DNA of 64,000 bases from Pseudomonas sp. R37(2017) (GCF_002113375.1 NZ_NEHO01000001.1:528950-592949); one strand, 5' to 3'; shown: positions 54,396 through 64,000, counted from the first letter of the stretch. Notes: generated by a model not told the origin, from the letters alone. Translations and numbers: made by a program.

Positions 54396-57300
54396 TCAGT
54401 CCGCGAGCCAGCCATTCTCCCAATAACGCAGGTTGTCGCCGCGCAGCACGTAGTCACGCAGCACGATCTCGCGCAGCTCATCGCCCATGCGATAACTGGC
54501 GTCCGGATCGGCCAGGTGCATGCGGATCGCCTGCAGCCATTCATCCGTGGAATTGGTCTTGATCCGGGTGCACGGCAGGTAACCGCGATAGGCCTCGGTG
54601 TCGGTGCAGATCACCGGGTAACCGCAAGCGCCGTACTCCAGCAAACGCAGGTTGCTCTTGCAGTCATTGAAGATGTGGAACTCCAGCGGTGCCAACGCCA
54701 GATCCAGGTTCAGGCTGGCCAGCTTGGCCGGATACACGTCCAGCCCGATCACCCCATGGAACTCATGCATGTACGGGCGCAGATCGTCCGGGCACATGCC
54801 GAAGAACACCCAATCGACTTCATTGGCCAGTTCGCGGACCACATCGGCGATCACCGCCAGGTCACCGTGGTGGCTGGTGCCGCCACCCCAGCCGACCCGA
54901 GGTTTTTTCGAAGTGCGGCGTTGACTGCGCAGGTCGGTCCACAAGTGCGCCGCCAACATGTTGGGCACCACGCGAATGTCGCGGTGCATGTCCGACAGCG
55001 CATTGCCCAGCGGCGCGGTGGAGACCACCACGCGATCGCACATGCCGATGGCGCGCCGCACCAGCTTCTCCATTTCGTCCTTGCCCGGCATGTTGCGGAT
55101 ATGCGCATTGCGGTGCGGAACGTTGATCACGAAGTCGTCCAGCTCATAGATGCGCCGTGCGCTGGAGTATTTTTGCAGGCTCGGGATTTCGTTGATCGGA
55201 CCTTCGGAATAGCGCCCCTGCAGGATGATCACGTCAGGCGAATGACGCTCGACTTCGATGATGGTCGGCAGGTTGTAATGAATGCGTCCGTGCGCCCTTC
55301 CGGCCGCCTCCAGCTCAATCAGCGGTTGCGTGACCCGATAATGGCCGATGGCGGACGCATTGACCGGCAACGCAAGAATCTTCGGCAGTTGAGCCTTGGA
55401 AAACGGGCTCCAGCCGGATCGCAGGCCGGGTTCGAGGCTGAAGCTCGAACCACCCAACCCCTGCAACGCCAGGTTGGTGTTGTAGGCCGGATCACGGGCC
55501 ACGATCGGCAGCCAGCGCTTGTAGAAAACTTCCTGCTCCTGTTCGCTGCGGGCCTGATCACCTGGCTGCACAACCGCCGGTTGCGCGCCCAGGGCCAATT
55601 GAGCGTGCGGCGTCCACACCACCAGATAACCTTCCTGGCCGACGCGCAGGCACAGGTCCACCTCGTTGAGGGACTGCGCCAGGCCCCGCTCGTCCAGGCC
55701 ACCGACTGCGTCAAAGACTGCCTTGCGAATCATCAGGCAATCGCCGCCGACGGCACTGTAGTTGTGGGCGACCTGCAAGCGGTACATGTAGCCCGCCGCT
55801 TGAAGTGTCTCGCCATGGAACGGCACGCCGGCCGGCCCTTGCAACCCGAGAATCAGCCCGGCATGCAGCACGCGACCATCAGGATTGAACAGCTTGGCCC
55901 CCACCACGCCGACTTCCGGACGTTGCGCATGATTGAGCAACTCGGCCAGCCACTGCCCCTGGGTGATCACCGTATAGGGATTGAGCATCAGGACATATTC
56001 GCCGGCCGCCTGCCGCACGGCGAAATTGCGCACCGCCGCCGCATTGCCTTGCACGTCACAGCGCAACACCCGGACCCGCTCGCTGCCCAGTTGCGCCATG
56101 CCGGCGAACCACTCGAGCGCCTCGGCGCTCTCGCTGCCGTTATCCACCAACAGCAACTCGTATTCACCGTAGGCCGTTTTCTCCAGCAGGCTCTCGACAC
56201 AACGCTGCAACGCCAGGGTCTGGTCCTTGCTGACGAGAATGATCGACACCAGCGGCCGGTCATCATGGTGATAATCGACCCGATTGAGCAGCTGGGAACT
56301 GCCCTGGCGAATTTCGTGGGCGACACCCAGGCGCTGCAGATGAGCTTCAAGCAAACGCGGGTTGTTATCCACCACTTGCGGCTGCGACAGCCATTTGGCC
56401 AGGTCGAACGCCGACTCCAGCAGAACCTCCGAAATGTGCCCGATCACATGCGTGCCAGCACGCTCGACCATGCGCCACAACACATCGTGTGGCGCCAGTT
56501 CGCCATGCAGCGAATCGAAACCGCCCAATGCCAGGAACCGCTCGCGCTCGAACGCCAGCGCACGCCCCACGTAGGGATAGCTGCGCATGAGATCCAGGTT
56601 GAAGTCCGGCTTGAATGCAGGCTCGGCCGACTCACCCTGATGCAGCCCGCCTTCATCGCTGTACAGGCAGGTCAGGGTGCGCGACAACGCAATTCGTTCA
56701 GCCATGATCAGCAAGGCCGGCGCCACCAGGCGATCACCGGCACGCAGCAGATAGAACCAGCCGGCCCCTTCCAGTTGCGGTAACAGGGCATTGATCTGCT
56801 GCTGCCAGTCGTCCTGCAGCGGCAAGCGAAACACGCGCTCATCCAACTCGGCTTCAGTGCAGGATGCCGACAGCACCAGCGTCAGTTCAGGGGCGTAATC
56901 CTGATCCGCCAGCGATTGCAGAGTGAGTTCCAGCGCCGAACGACTGCCCTGTTCATCGATGATGATCGGAACGATTTTGGGTCTGCTCGGCCAGGCTTCC
57001 AGCGTATCCGCCAACAGCTCGCGCTGACCGTCGGTGAGACTGCGGCACGCCAGCCACTGGGCATACAGCTGGGCAAAACTGACACTGGCGATGCCGACAT
57101 GCCAGTCCTGGGTGGTCTGTTTCGTACCCAGGGTCCGGCTCAGCGGCAACTCTTCCCAAACCCGCGGTGACTCGTCCACCCCGGTCAACGGTACATAGCG
57201 CACCCAACCCTGTGCCGGCGCGGACTCCCCGCCACGCGCCTTGAGCATTTGCGACAACCATTGCCGCTCGGTTTCGGCCGCATCCTTCATCGACTGCTGA

Positions 57301-57986
57301 CCGCTCAGGCGCTCCGGGTACAGGCGTTCGACGCCGAGCACGTGATTGGACACCGCCAGATTGCCGCGGCGCATCAGGCAGACATACAAGGCGAAATCAA
57401 GGGTGGCGACGAAGCAATGGTCGGGCTGAGTCAGGGCCGGCAGCAGTTCAAGCACGTCAGCCCTACGGAACATCGCATTGCTGAAGCCACCGAGGATGTT
57501 GACCGGGAAGTTTTCGAAGATCGCCAGCAGGTCCTCACCCTTGAACACCCCGCCCACCGGGGACAGCGGGGTATTTTCCAGACGCGAAGGCAGTGGCATG
57601 TCATCGGCATCCCAGAGCAACCGCTGGGCCACCACCAGATTGACGTCAGCGCAGTCGATGAGCACCTGTGCCTGAAACTCGATGCAGGACGAGAACAACT
57701 GGTCATCATCACAAAGGAACTTGATGTACTCGCCCTGTGCCTGCTCCAGGCAAGCCTGAAGGTTACCCACCAGCCCCAGGGTTCGAGGGTTTCGCACATA
57801 GCGTACGGACGCGCCCTGTTCAACCGCCGAAGCCACGATCTCTTCAATCTCGTGACCACGACTGTCATCGCAAACGATGATCTCCAGATTGCCGTAGCTC
57901 TGGCTCACAGCCGTATGCAAGGCGCGACTGAAAAAGCGCGGATTGAAGGCGGGGATGACCAGGCTGACAAGCGGGAGTGAATTCAC
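54396..57986 (-). CDS. Giant four-part glycosyltransferase (Fgt-type, 1196 residues)
   Basis: A 1196-residue protein. It has an N-terminal family-2 domain (about 1-260, LVSLVIPAFNPRFF, FLCDDDQLF), a middle diverged family-2 stretch (about 335-570), a third family-2 domain (about 590-850, VSIILVSKDQTLALQRC, NHAQRPEVGVVGAKL, NEVDLCLRVGQEGY) and a C-terminal GT4-like domain (about 870-1196, RVGWGGGTSHHGDLAVI, NLRLLEYGACGYPVICTD). Its third domain is paralogous to the C-terminus of the 974-residue enzyme. The start is GTG at 57986; no SD is visible and a 9-bp hairpin lies directly upstream. It follows flgL. Confidence 0.87.
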   Translation of the reverse strand: MNSLPLVSLVIPAFNPRFFSRALHTAVSQSYGNLEIIVCDDSRGHEIEEIVASAVEQGASVRYVRNPRTLGLVGNLQACLEQAQGEYIKFLCDDDQLFSSCIEFQAQVLIDCADVNLVVAQRLLWDADDMPLPSRLENTPLSPVGGVFKGEDLLAIFENFPVNILGGFSNAMFRRADVLELLPALTQPDHCFVATLDFALYVCLMRRGNLAVSNHVLGVERLYPERLSGQQSMKDAAETERQWLSQMLKARGGESAPAQGWVRYVPLTGVDESPRVWEELPLSRTLGTKQTTQDWHVGIASVSFAQLYAQWLACRSLTDGQRELLADTLEAWPSRPKIVPIIIDEQGSRSALELTLQSLADQDYAPELTLVLSASCTEAELDERVFRLPLQDDWQQQINALLPQLEGAGWFYLLRAGDRLVAPALLIMAERIALSRTLTCLYSDEGGLHQGESAEPAFKPDFNLDLMRSYPYVGRALAFERERFLALGGFDSLHGELAPHDVLWRMVERAGTHVIGHISEVLLESAFDLAKWLSQPQVVDNNPRLLEAHLQRLGVAHEIRQGSSQLLNRVDYHHDDRPLVSIILVSKDQTLALQRCVESLLEKTAYGEYELLLVDNGSESAEALEWFAGMAQLGSERVRVLRCDVQGNAAAVRNFAVRQAAGEYVLMLNPYTVITQGQWLAELLNHAQRPEVGVVGAKLFNPDGRVLHAGLILGLQGPAGVPFHGETLQAAGYMYRLQVAHNYSAVGGDCLMIRKAVFDAVGGLDERGLAQSLNEVDLCLRVGQEGYLVVWTPHAQLALGAQPAVVQPGDQARSEQEQEVFYKRWLPIVARDPAYNTNLALQGLGGSSFSLEPGLRSGWSPFSKAQLPKILALPVNASAIGHYRVTQPLIELEAAGRAHGRIHYNLPTIIEVERHSPDVIILQGRYSEGPINEIPSLQKYSSARRIYELDDFVINVPHRNAHIRNMPGKDEMEKLVRRAIGMCDRVVVSTAPLGNALSDMHRDIRVVPNMLAAHLWTDLRSQRRTSKKPRVGWGGGTSHHGDLAVIADVVRELANEVDWVFFGMCPDDLRPYMHEFHGVIGLDVYPAKLASLNLDLALAPLEFHIFNDCKSNLRLLEYGACGYPVICTDTEAYRGYLPCTRIKTNSTDEWLQAIRMHLADPDASYRMGDELREIVLRDYVLRGDNLRYWENGWLAD

Positions 57987-58100
57987 GGCGGGCTCACAGG
58001 CGGCGCGAGCCCGCCCTGAAAAGCGAGCCCTTTGTTACCGCAAAAAAGACGATAAATACTGAAGGGGCAAGCAATCGGGCGCCTGCGCGCCCGACCACCG

Positions 58101-59672
58101 TCAGATCTTGTTGAACAGGCCCAACTGGGAAATCTTGCTGAACGCCAGCTGCGCAGCCTGCAGCATGGTCTGCTGCAAGGTCAGGCGCGTCATGACTTCG
58201 GCCGGGTCCGAATCGCGAATCGACGACTGGCTCGCGGTGTTCGCCAGGGTCAGGCTTTCGTTGGTCGCGGTCTGGTTATCCAGCGCCTGGCCGCGAGCAC
58301 CGATCGTGGTGATGGCCGAACCGATCTGGTTGGCCGCACTGTCGATGTTGCCCATTCCCGACTCCATGGCGCCGAGAAACTTCTGCTTGGCCACCGAGTC
58401 TCCGTCGATTGGCGTGTTCAGCGCGGTGATCATCTGGCCCAGGGTGTCGAGCACGTTCTGGGTCTGATGGTTGTTGGACTGAATCACGAACTGGTCGCCG
58501 GACGCCGGGGCGCCACCGCCCAAGGCAAAGGTCACGCCCGCAGCGGTGGCATTGCCGCCCGACACGGTACCCGACGAGACGGGTCTGCTGTCGGCGGTGA
58601 TCGGAGCAGCGTACAGGTCGAAATCGGTCGCACTGGTGAACTTGAGGATCGCCCCACCCGACGGGAAGGCGTTGGTGTAGGCCGTCTGGTCCGTCACGCT
58701 GGAACCGGTGATGACCGCGGTCGACGGGTTACCGGCGCTGCGCGACGTGTTGAAGGTATCCGAGGCGGAAGACAGATTGAAACTGTGGCCGGCGATCACC
58801 GCATCCGGGTTGGTATCGCCGGACTTGAGGTTGATGTTCAGCTTCAGGTCAACGCCACGGAAGCTGACGGTCTGGTTGGCCCCGTTGGCATTGCTGATGA
58901 CGCCATTCTGGCTGGCTTCGGCGGTCACGTCGTTGCCCAGCGAGTCGGTGATCTTCAACTGGGTGCTGCTGAGGAAGCTGACCGTGTAAGGCTGGCCACC
59001 CGTGAATTTCGCATTGTAGGTGGAGCTGGTGCCGACCGTACCGTTGGACAGCACCACACGACCGTCATCCACCGCCGGAGCGGTCATGGAGACCTGGGTG
59101 CGACTGGTGTTGATGGTTTGCTGGAACGCATCCCAACCGGTGGTATTGGTGCCAACCGTCATGCCATCGCCAATACCGAGGTCGACGGTAGTCTGGTCAC
59201 CGTTGTAGCGGTAGGTGCCGTCCGCGTTCTGCGAATAAGGCGCGGTGTCGGTTTTCGAACCGGAGAACAGGTAGTTGCCGCTCGCATCCTTGGAGTTCAT
59301 CAGGCCCAGCACTTGTTGCTGGATCTGCCCCAGTTCCGATGCATAAGCCTTGCGGTCGGCGTCGGTGGCAATGCCGTTGCTGGCAGCGAGGGCCAGTTCC
59401 TTGACGCGCTGCAATGCGGTACCGATGGAGTTGAGCGTGGTTTCCTGCAGGCTCAACGCATTCCTGGTGCTGCTGATGTTGGTGCCGTACTGATCGAGCA
59501 TCGCGCTCTGCTGACCCAGTTGCAGCAAACGACCGGCACCGATCGGATCATCGGCGGCGGTATTGATGCGGGTCAGGCTGCTGGCTTCGTTACTGGTCGC
59601 GATGGCCTTGTTGAAGTTGCGCTGGTAATTCGCAGCGGTGATTTCGTAATACTGGGCGGTGGAAATGCGCAT
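58101..59672 (-). CDS. flgL: Flagellar hook-filament junction protein FlgL (HAP3)
   Basis: A 523-residue flagellin-like junction protein. The helical N-terminus (MRISTAQYYEITAANYQRN) and C-terminus (about 440-523, LTLQQTMLQAAQLAFSKISQL) form D0/D1. A large Ser/Thr/Gly-rich middle domain (about 150-430) is variable. It is the last gene of the flg operon and follows flgK by 13 nt. The downstream 114-nt gap to the glycosyltransferase has a GC hairpin without a T run. Confidence 0.94.
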   Translation of the reverse strand: MRISTAQYYEITAANYQRNFNKAIATSNEASSLTRINTAADDPIGAGRLLQLGQQSAMLDQYGTNISSTRNALSLQETTLNSIGTALQRVKELALAASNGIATDADRKAYASELGQIQQQVLGLMNSKDASGNYLFSGSKTDTAPYSQNADGTYRYNGDQTTVDLGIGDGMTVGTNTTGWDAFQQTINTSRTQVSMTAPAVDDGRVVLSNGTVGTSSTYNAKFTGGQPYTVSFLSSTQLKITDSLGNDVTAEASQNGVISNANGANQTVSFRGVDLKLNINLKSGDTNPDAVIAGHSFNLSSASDTFNTSRSAGNPSTAVITGSSVTDQTAYTNAFPSGGAILKFTSATDFDLYAAPITADSRPVSSGTVSGGNATAAGVTFALGGGAPASGDQFVIQSNNHQTQNVLDTLGQMITALNTPIDGDSVAKQKFLGAMESGMGNIDSAANQIGSAITTIGARGQALDNQTATNESLTLANTASQSSIRDSDPAEVMTRLTLQQTMLQAAQLAFSKISQLGLFNKI

Positions 59673-59685
59673 GAATTACGACTCC

Positions 59686-61731
59686 TTAAAGGCTGTTGAT
59701 CAGCGTGGTGAAAATTTCCTGCGCAGCCTTGATGATCTGCGAAGACGCGGTGTAGTACTGCTGGTACTTGACCAGGTTGCCGGTTTCTTCATCCAGGTCG
59801 ACCCCGGAGTTCGAATCCCGCGCCCCTTTGGCGTTGTCCAGGATCGCGGTAGTGGCTTCGCTGTCGGACTTGCCCTGGGCAGCCTTGGCACCGACGTTGG
59901 TCACCAGCTTGTTGTAGGCGTCGGTCAGGCTGATGCCCTTGCTCGCCGAGCCGGTGTCTACGGTCTGTTTGGTTTGCAAACCCACCAGCGCTTGAGCGTT
60001 GCGGTTGTCAGAAGACGCCGCGCCGGTCAGGTTGATGGTGAAGCTTTCGCCGCTGGCGGGTGTGGCGCCGACCGTGGTCTGCACGGTGAAGGTCTTCTGC
60101 ACGGCTGGCGTGACACTGTTGTCCATCACCGGCGCGCCGCTGGCATCGACCATGCCCACTTTGAGATTCAGGGTGTTGCTCTGGCCGGGAACGATGGTGC
60201 CGGTGCCGATCGAGTTGCCCTTGGCATCGACCAGGTTGTAGCTCTGGCTGCCGCCACTGGCCGCCCCGAACACCAGTTTGACCGGCGTCGAGTTCTTGAG
60301 CGCGGTCTGCATTTCCGCCTGGGCCGCCGGGTTGTAGATGTCGATGGTGCTGGTCAGCGTCGGCTGGGTGTAGGTGCCGGTGTTGTTGGCACTGGTCACG
60401 CCGGTCAAGGGTGCCGCGGCCGCGATTTTTTTCGGGTCGGTGAGCACGGTCTGGATACTGGCTGCCGCACCGCGGGTCGGCGTCACCTTGAACGAATCAC
60501 CAGCGCTCGGCGCACCGCCGTTCAGGTTCAGGCTGAAGCCGTCGATCACCGGAGCCGGGGTCGTCGTGGTACTGAACGAGCCCATGTCGGTGCCGTCCGA
60601 GCGCTTGACGGTGTAGTCGGTCGCACTGGTGAACGTCACCTGGTAGTCGCTGGTGGTCAGCTTGCCGGTGTCCTTGATGGTGACATCCAGGTTGCCGGAC
60701 CCGGCACTGTTGCCCGCCGACGCAATGCTGCGCTGACTGATCAGGGCGGCACTGTTGATATTGGTAAAGATCGCCGCGCCGAAATCACCGTTCTTGTCGA
60801 TGCCTTGCGCCTGCTGGCTGTTGATCTGGTCAGCGACCACCAGTGCCACGCGCCCCAGCTCATTGAGCGAAGGGTCGAGCACTTCCTTGCGGTAAGTCAG
60901 CAGGCCACCGATTTCACCGCCGCTGATCACCGAAGTCACGTCGATGGTGCTGGAGCCACGGTCGAGCTGCAGCGACATGCGCGATGGATCATCCTGGCTC
61001 GGTACGGTTTTCAGCGTATTGGTGGTGTTGCCGACCACCAGTGGTTGACCGCTGCCGATGTAGATGTCGTAGCTGTTGCCACGCTCGACCACCTGGGTAC
61101 CGACCAGCTCGGACAGTTGGCGCACGGCTTCGTTGCGCGAATCCAGCAGGTCGTTTGGCTGGTTGGTGCCGGTGGACAGTTCGGAAATCTTCTGGTTGAG
61201 CGTGGCAATCCTGGAAGACAGCTTGTTCACCTGATCCGCCATGTCGCCGAGGCTGCCGTTCAGGTTGGTGTTCTGGTCATTCAACTGCCTGGCAATCGAA
61301 TTGAAACGGGCGGACAAGGCCTGGGCACCGGTCAGCACCGACTGGCGGGACGTGTCGTCGGTGGCCGAGGTCGAAACGCCCTGCATCGAGGTGAAGAACT
61401 TTTGCAGCACGCCGGTCAACCCGGTGTTGCTATCGGAAAGCGTGGCGTCCAGCGGAGTGGCCTGAGCGTTGTAGGACGACGCTTCGCTGTTGAGCGAGGT
61501 GGCGGTACGCAGCTGCGAATCGAGATAGGAGTTGTACACGCGACGCACATCGGCCAGCGTCGTGCCGGTACCGATGAATACGTTGCCGTACTGAATCGAG
61601 CCCTTGGTGCTCTGCACAGATTGCTGGCGCGAGTACCCGGCGGTGTCGACGTTGGCAATGTTGTTGCCGGTCGTCACCAACGAGTTATGGCCAGCACTGA
61701 GCCCCGACATCCCGATATTGAGCAAACTCAT
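59686..61731 (-). CDS. flgK: Flagellar hook-associated protein FlgK (HAP1)
   Basis: A 681-residue junction protein. The conserved N-terminus (MSLLNIGMSGLSAGHNSLVTTGNNIANVDTAGYSRQ, in part) and the C-terminal NLVKYQQYYTASSQIIKAAQEIF frame a long variable central part. It joins hook and FlgL. It starts 23 nt after flgJ. Confidence 0.96.
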   Translation of the reverse strand: MSLLNIGMSGLSAGHNSLVTTGNNIANVDTAGYSRQQSVQSTKGSIQYGNVFIGTGTTLADVRRVYNSYLDSQLRTATSLNSEASSYNAQATPLDATLSDSNTGLTGVLQKFFTSMQGVSTSATDDTSRQSVLTGAQALSARFNSIARQLNDQNTNLNGSLGDMADQVNKLSSRIATLNQKISELSTGTNQPNDLLDSRNEAVRQLSELVGTQVVERGNSYDIYIGSGQPLVVGNTTNTLKTVPSQDDPSRMSLQLDRGSSTIDVTSVISGGEIGGLLTYRKEVLDPSLNELGRVALVVADQINSQQAQGIDKNGDFGAAIFTNINSAALISQRSIASAGNSAGSGNLDVTIKDTGKLTTSDYQVTFTSATDYTVKRSDGTDMGSFSTTTTPAPVIDGFSLNLNGGAPSAGDSFKVTPTRGAAASIQTVLTDPKKIAAAAPLTGVTSANNTGTYTQPTLTSTIDIYNPAAQAEMQTALKNSTPVKLVFGAASGGSQSYNLVDAKGNSIGTGTIVPGQSNTLNLKVGMVDASGAPVMDNSVTPAVQKTFTVQTTVGATPASGESFTINLTGAASSDNRNAQALVGLQTKQTVDTGSASKGISLTDAYNKLVTNVGAKAAQGKSDSEATTAILDNAKGARDSNSGVDLDEETGNLVKYQQYYTASSQIIKAAQEIFTTLINSL

Positions 61732-61754
61732 GATTCAGACCTTAATCCTTGTGC

Positions 61755-63044
61755 CTATAAAGGCGTGGTGGAAACGCCCGCCGCAGCGTAGTTCTGGTAA
61801 CTCGTCATCTGCTTGGCTATCTGCGAAATCTTGCTTGCGTAGTCCGGGTCGGTTGCGTAACCGGCCTTCTGCAACTCGCGTACAAATTGTTCTGGGTTAT
61901 CGGCCGACTTCACGACATCTTGATAGCGATTATTGGTCTGCAGCAAAGTCACAAGGTCATGGAAACTGTCCTTGTAGGAGTCATAGGAACGGAACTCGGC
62001 CGTCTCCTTGACCATCTGCCCGTTGCGGAACTCGCTGGTGATCGCCCGCGCCGAATTACCCTGCCAGCTGTTGCCGGCCTTGATGCCGAACAGGTTGTGG
62101 CTGCTGCTGCCGTCCTGAGCACGCATGACCGACTTGCCCCAGCCGGTTTCCAGAGCCGCCTGGGCCACCAGGTAACGTGGATCGACACCAATGCGGGCCG
62201 CCGCTTCCCTGGCCATCGGCAACATGGTGTTGACGAACTGGTCGGCGGAACTGAACGCTTTCTTCGCCGGCGCCAGAGGAATCTGCGCCATGGCGCGACC
62301 GTAAATCTGCATGCCGCCAGTGGAGGCCTGCTGCGCGTTCGCCAGCCAGTCGCCGTTGTACAGCGGCCCCGAGCCGGTGCTCGTCGTGCGCTCTGGCAAT
62401 GACGTCTTGTTGAGCGTCGTGGTGGCAGCGGTCGTCGCCGAAGGCACCAGCCCGGCCAACAGTCGATCTGCCAGCTTCGGCGGCAATGCCAGGCGTCGCT
62501 GATTGATCAGCGCCATGTCATTGCGATGAGCCCCCTCACCCGCCTCTTGCGGCGCATGGACTGATCGCGAAGCCCACAACGGTCGCTGGCCATTGACCCG
62601 CGACAGCGGTCCGTTGATCGCGACCGTACCTGCCGCCACCGGCGTTTGCACGGCTGCCTTGGCGGCCTCTTGCTTGGCCAGAGACGCTGCGGCGGCCTCA
62701 CCCGGTGCCATGGGCTTGTTCTTCGACATCTGGCGCATCAACACGTCAGCCAGACCGATACCCCCACCCTCGCGAGACATGGAAACAGCCAACTGCTGGT
62801 CGTACATTTCCTGGTATTGCCTGGCCGCCGGCGTATTCAGCGGATTGTCCTGAGCCAATGCTTCGGTGGCCGAGCGCATCGACTTGAGCATTTCCCCGAG
62901 GAACAGCGACTCGAACTCCTGCGCTACCTTGCGCAGGTTGCCATCGCTGTTCTTGTCGCCGACCTTGAGCTGGTTCAAACGATTCAAATCCGAATAGGAG
63001 CCCGAGTCGCTGCTGCTGACCAGACCGCTCTTGCGCATATCCAC
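61755..63044 (-). CDS. flgJ: Flagellar rod assembly protein/muramidase FlgJ
   Basis: A 429-residue bifunctional protein. The N-terminal rod-cap domain (about 20-115, LRKVAQEFESLFLGEMLKSM) is followed by a long Ala/Thr-rich linker and a C-terminal glucosaminidase domain (about 265-420) with catalytic Glu in VAQAALETGWGKSV. It makes a hole in the peptidoglycan for the rod. The start GTG (63044) has GAGG at 9 nt; an ATG two codons later is an alternative. Confidence 0.94.
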   Translation of the reverse strand: MDMRKSGLVSSSDSGSYSDLNRLNQLKVGDKNSDGNLRKVAQEFESLFLGEMLKSMRSATEALAQDNPLNTPAARQYQEMYDQQLAVSMSREGGGIGLADVLMRQMSKNKPMAPGEAAAASLAKQEAAKAAVQTPVAAGTVAINGPLSRVNGQRPLWASRSVHAPQEAGEGAHRNDMALINQRRLALPPKLADRLLAGLVPSATTAATTTLNKTSLPERTTSTGSGPLYNGDWLANAQQASTGGMQIYGRAMAQIPLAPAKKAFSSADQFVNTMLPMAREAAARIGVDPRYLVAQAALETGWGKSVMRAQDGSSSHNLFGIKAGNSWQGNSARAITSEFRNGQMVKETAEFRSYDSYKDSFHDLVTLLQTNNRYQDVVKSADNPEQFVRELQKAGYATDPDYASKISQIAKQMTSYQNYAAAGVSTTPL

Positions 63045-63055
63045 GATGGCCGCCC

Positions 63056-64000
63056 TCAGATCACGATCAGGTCGGCTTGCAGGGCGCCGGCCTGCTTCAG
63101 CGCTTCGAGAATAGCCATCAAGTCACCCGGTGCCGCGCCGACCTGGTTCACCGCCCGCACGATCTCGTCGAGGGTGGTGCCCGGGCCGAACTTGAACATC
63201 GGCTTGGCTTCCTGCTGGGCATTGACCTTCGAACGCGGCACCACCGCCGTGGTGCCATTGGACAGAGGGCCGGGCTGGCTGACGATCGGGTCTTCGGTGA
63301 TGGTCACGGTCAGGCTGCCGTGGGTCACGGCGGCCGGGGAAACCTTGACGTTCTGGCCGATCACGATGGTGCCGGTACGGGAGTTGATGATGACTTTCGC
63401 CACCGCCTGACCCGGATCGATTTCAAGGTTTTCCAGGATCGACAGGTAGTCGACGCGCTGGCTCGGATCGAGCGGCGCGGTGACGCGAATCGAACCGCCG
63501 TCGATGGCCTGGGCCACGCCAGGACCGAGCATGTCGTTGATCTTGTCGACGATGCGCTTGGCGGTGGTGAAGTCGGAGCGGTTGAGGTTCAGCGTCAGGC
63601 TGTTGCCCTGGTTGAAACCGCTCGGCACCGCCCGCTCAACCGACGCACCACCGGGGATGCGACCGGCCGACGGAACGTTGACGGTGATCTTCGAACCGTC
63701 GCGACCTTCCGCATCGAAACCACCGACCACCAGGTTGCCCTGGGCCACCGCATAGACGTTTCCGTCGATACCTTTGAGCGGCGTCAGCAGCAAGGTACCG
63801 CCGCGCAGACTCTTGGAGTTGCCGATGGACGAAACGGTGACGTCGACCTGCTGACCCGGCTTGGCGAACGCCGGCAGATCGGCACTGATCGACACCGCCG
63901 CGACGTTCTTCAACTGCACGTTGCCCGAACCCGGCGGCACCTTGATGCCGAACTGCGAGAGCATGTTGTTGAAAGTCTGCAGGGTGAACGGGGTTTGCGT
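63056..64000 (-). CDS. flgI: Flagellar P-ring protein FlgI (C-terminal part)
   Basis: The frame is open to the right edge and continues beyond it. About 314 residues are visible, starting [19 protein letters not shown] and containing [21 protein letters not shown] (in part), [16 protein letters not shown] and a C-terminus [17 protein letters not shown]. These are conserved P-ring blocks. It forms the periplasmic ring around the rod. It lies 11 nt before flgJ. Confidence 0.95.
   Translation of the reverse strand, partial: TQTPFTLQTFNNMLSQFGIKVPPGSGNVQLKNVAAVSISADLPAFAKPGQQVDVTVSSIGNSKSLRGGTLLLTPLKGIDGNVYAVAQGNLVVGGFDAEGRDGSKITVNVPSAGRIPGGASVERAVPSGFNQGNSLTLNLNRSDFTTAKRIVDKINDMLGPGVAQAIDGGSIRVTAPLDPSQRVDYLSILENLEIDPGQAVAKVIINSRTGTIVIGQNVKVSPAAVTHGSLTVTITEDPIVSQPGPLSNGTTAVVPRSKVNAQQEAKPMFKFGPGTTLDEIVRAVNQVGAAPGDLMAILEALKQAGALQADLIVI

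Noticed and set aside
36992..57986. Recently acquired genomic island with tRNA or integrase borders
   Set aside because: No tRNA, integrase, insertion sequence or direct-repeat borders were found, and base composition looks similar to the flanks; the block sits at the usual flgL-fliC glycosylation site.
58021..58100. Terminator between flgL and the large glycosyltransferase
   Set aside because: A GC stem (CGGGCG and CGCCCG) is present near 58077, but it has no T run on the minus strand, so the two genes may well be co-transcribed.

Overview
The window is chromosomal DNA from a polarly flagellated Pseudomonas, most likely of the P. fluorescens complex. The support is the gene content and order (FleQ, FleSR, FlhF and FleN regulation, a second stator MotCD, an HptB-HsbR-HsbA module beside fliK), the high GC content and P. 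fluorescens-type REP palindromes. All genes that I can support lie on the minus strand, so the natural reading direction runs from high to low coordinates.

Reading in transcription order, 64000-58101 holds the tail of the rod, ring and hook operon (flgI partial, flgJ, flgK, flgL). From 57986 to 36992 lies a flagellin glycosylation island of about 21 kb. It contains a 1196-residue multidomain glycosyltransferase; a seven-gene nucleotide-sugar block (rfbF, rfbG, an RmlC-type epimerase, a C-methyltransferase, a DegT aminotransferase, a PglD-type acyltransferase and a CmcI-type protein); a second giant glycosyltransferase (974 residues); a pseudaminic acid block (pseC, methylase, pseF, pseG fused to a GNAT domain, pseI); a stand-alone KAS III; a Maf-type (DUF115) protein; and an 88-residue unknown. 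The filament genes follow (fliC, flaG, fliD, fliS, fliT), then the regulators fleQ, fleS and fleR. The basal-body and export operon comes next (fliE-F-G-H-I-J, hsbA, hsbR, hptB, fliK, fliL-M-N-O-P-Q-R, flhB), then flhA-flhF-fleN-fliA, and last the chemotaxis and stator genes (cheY-Z-A-B, motC, motD, parC and a partial CheW-like gene).

The regulation follows the known Pseudomonas hierarchy and can be seen in the DNA. There are good RpoN -24/-12 sites before fleS, fliE, fliK, fliL and flhA, and one before rfbF. FliA-type sites lie before fliC and before fliS. A sigma70-type site lies before fleQ. Several rho-independent terminators separate the units.

The most interesting part is the glycosylation island. 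Its rfbFG block encodes a plausible route to a CDP-linked, C-methylated, aminated and acylated 6-deoxysugar that I cannot match to a named sugar. Its pseudaminic acid block lacks pseB: only about 15 recognisable N-terminal codons remain, directly in front of pseC and still overlapping its start codon. Smaller points are REP elements of two subtypes with one shared odd arm, a strong terminator in the leader of the Maf gene, and four tandem repeats in the CheA linker.
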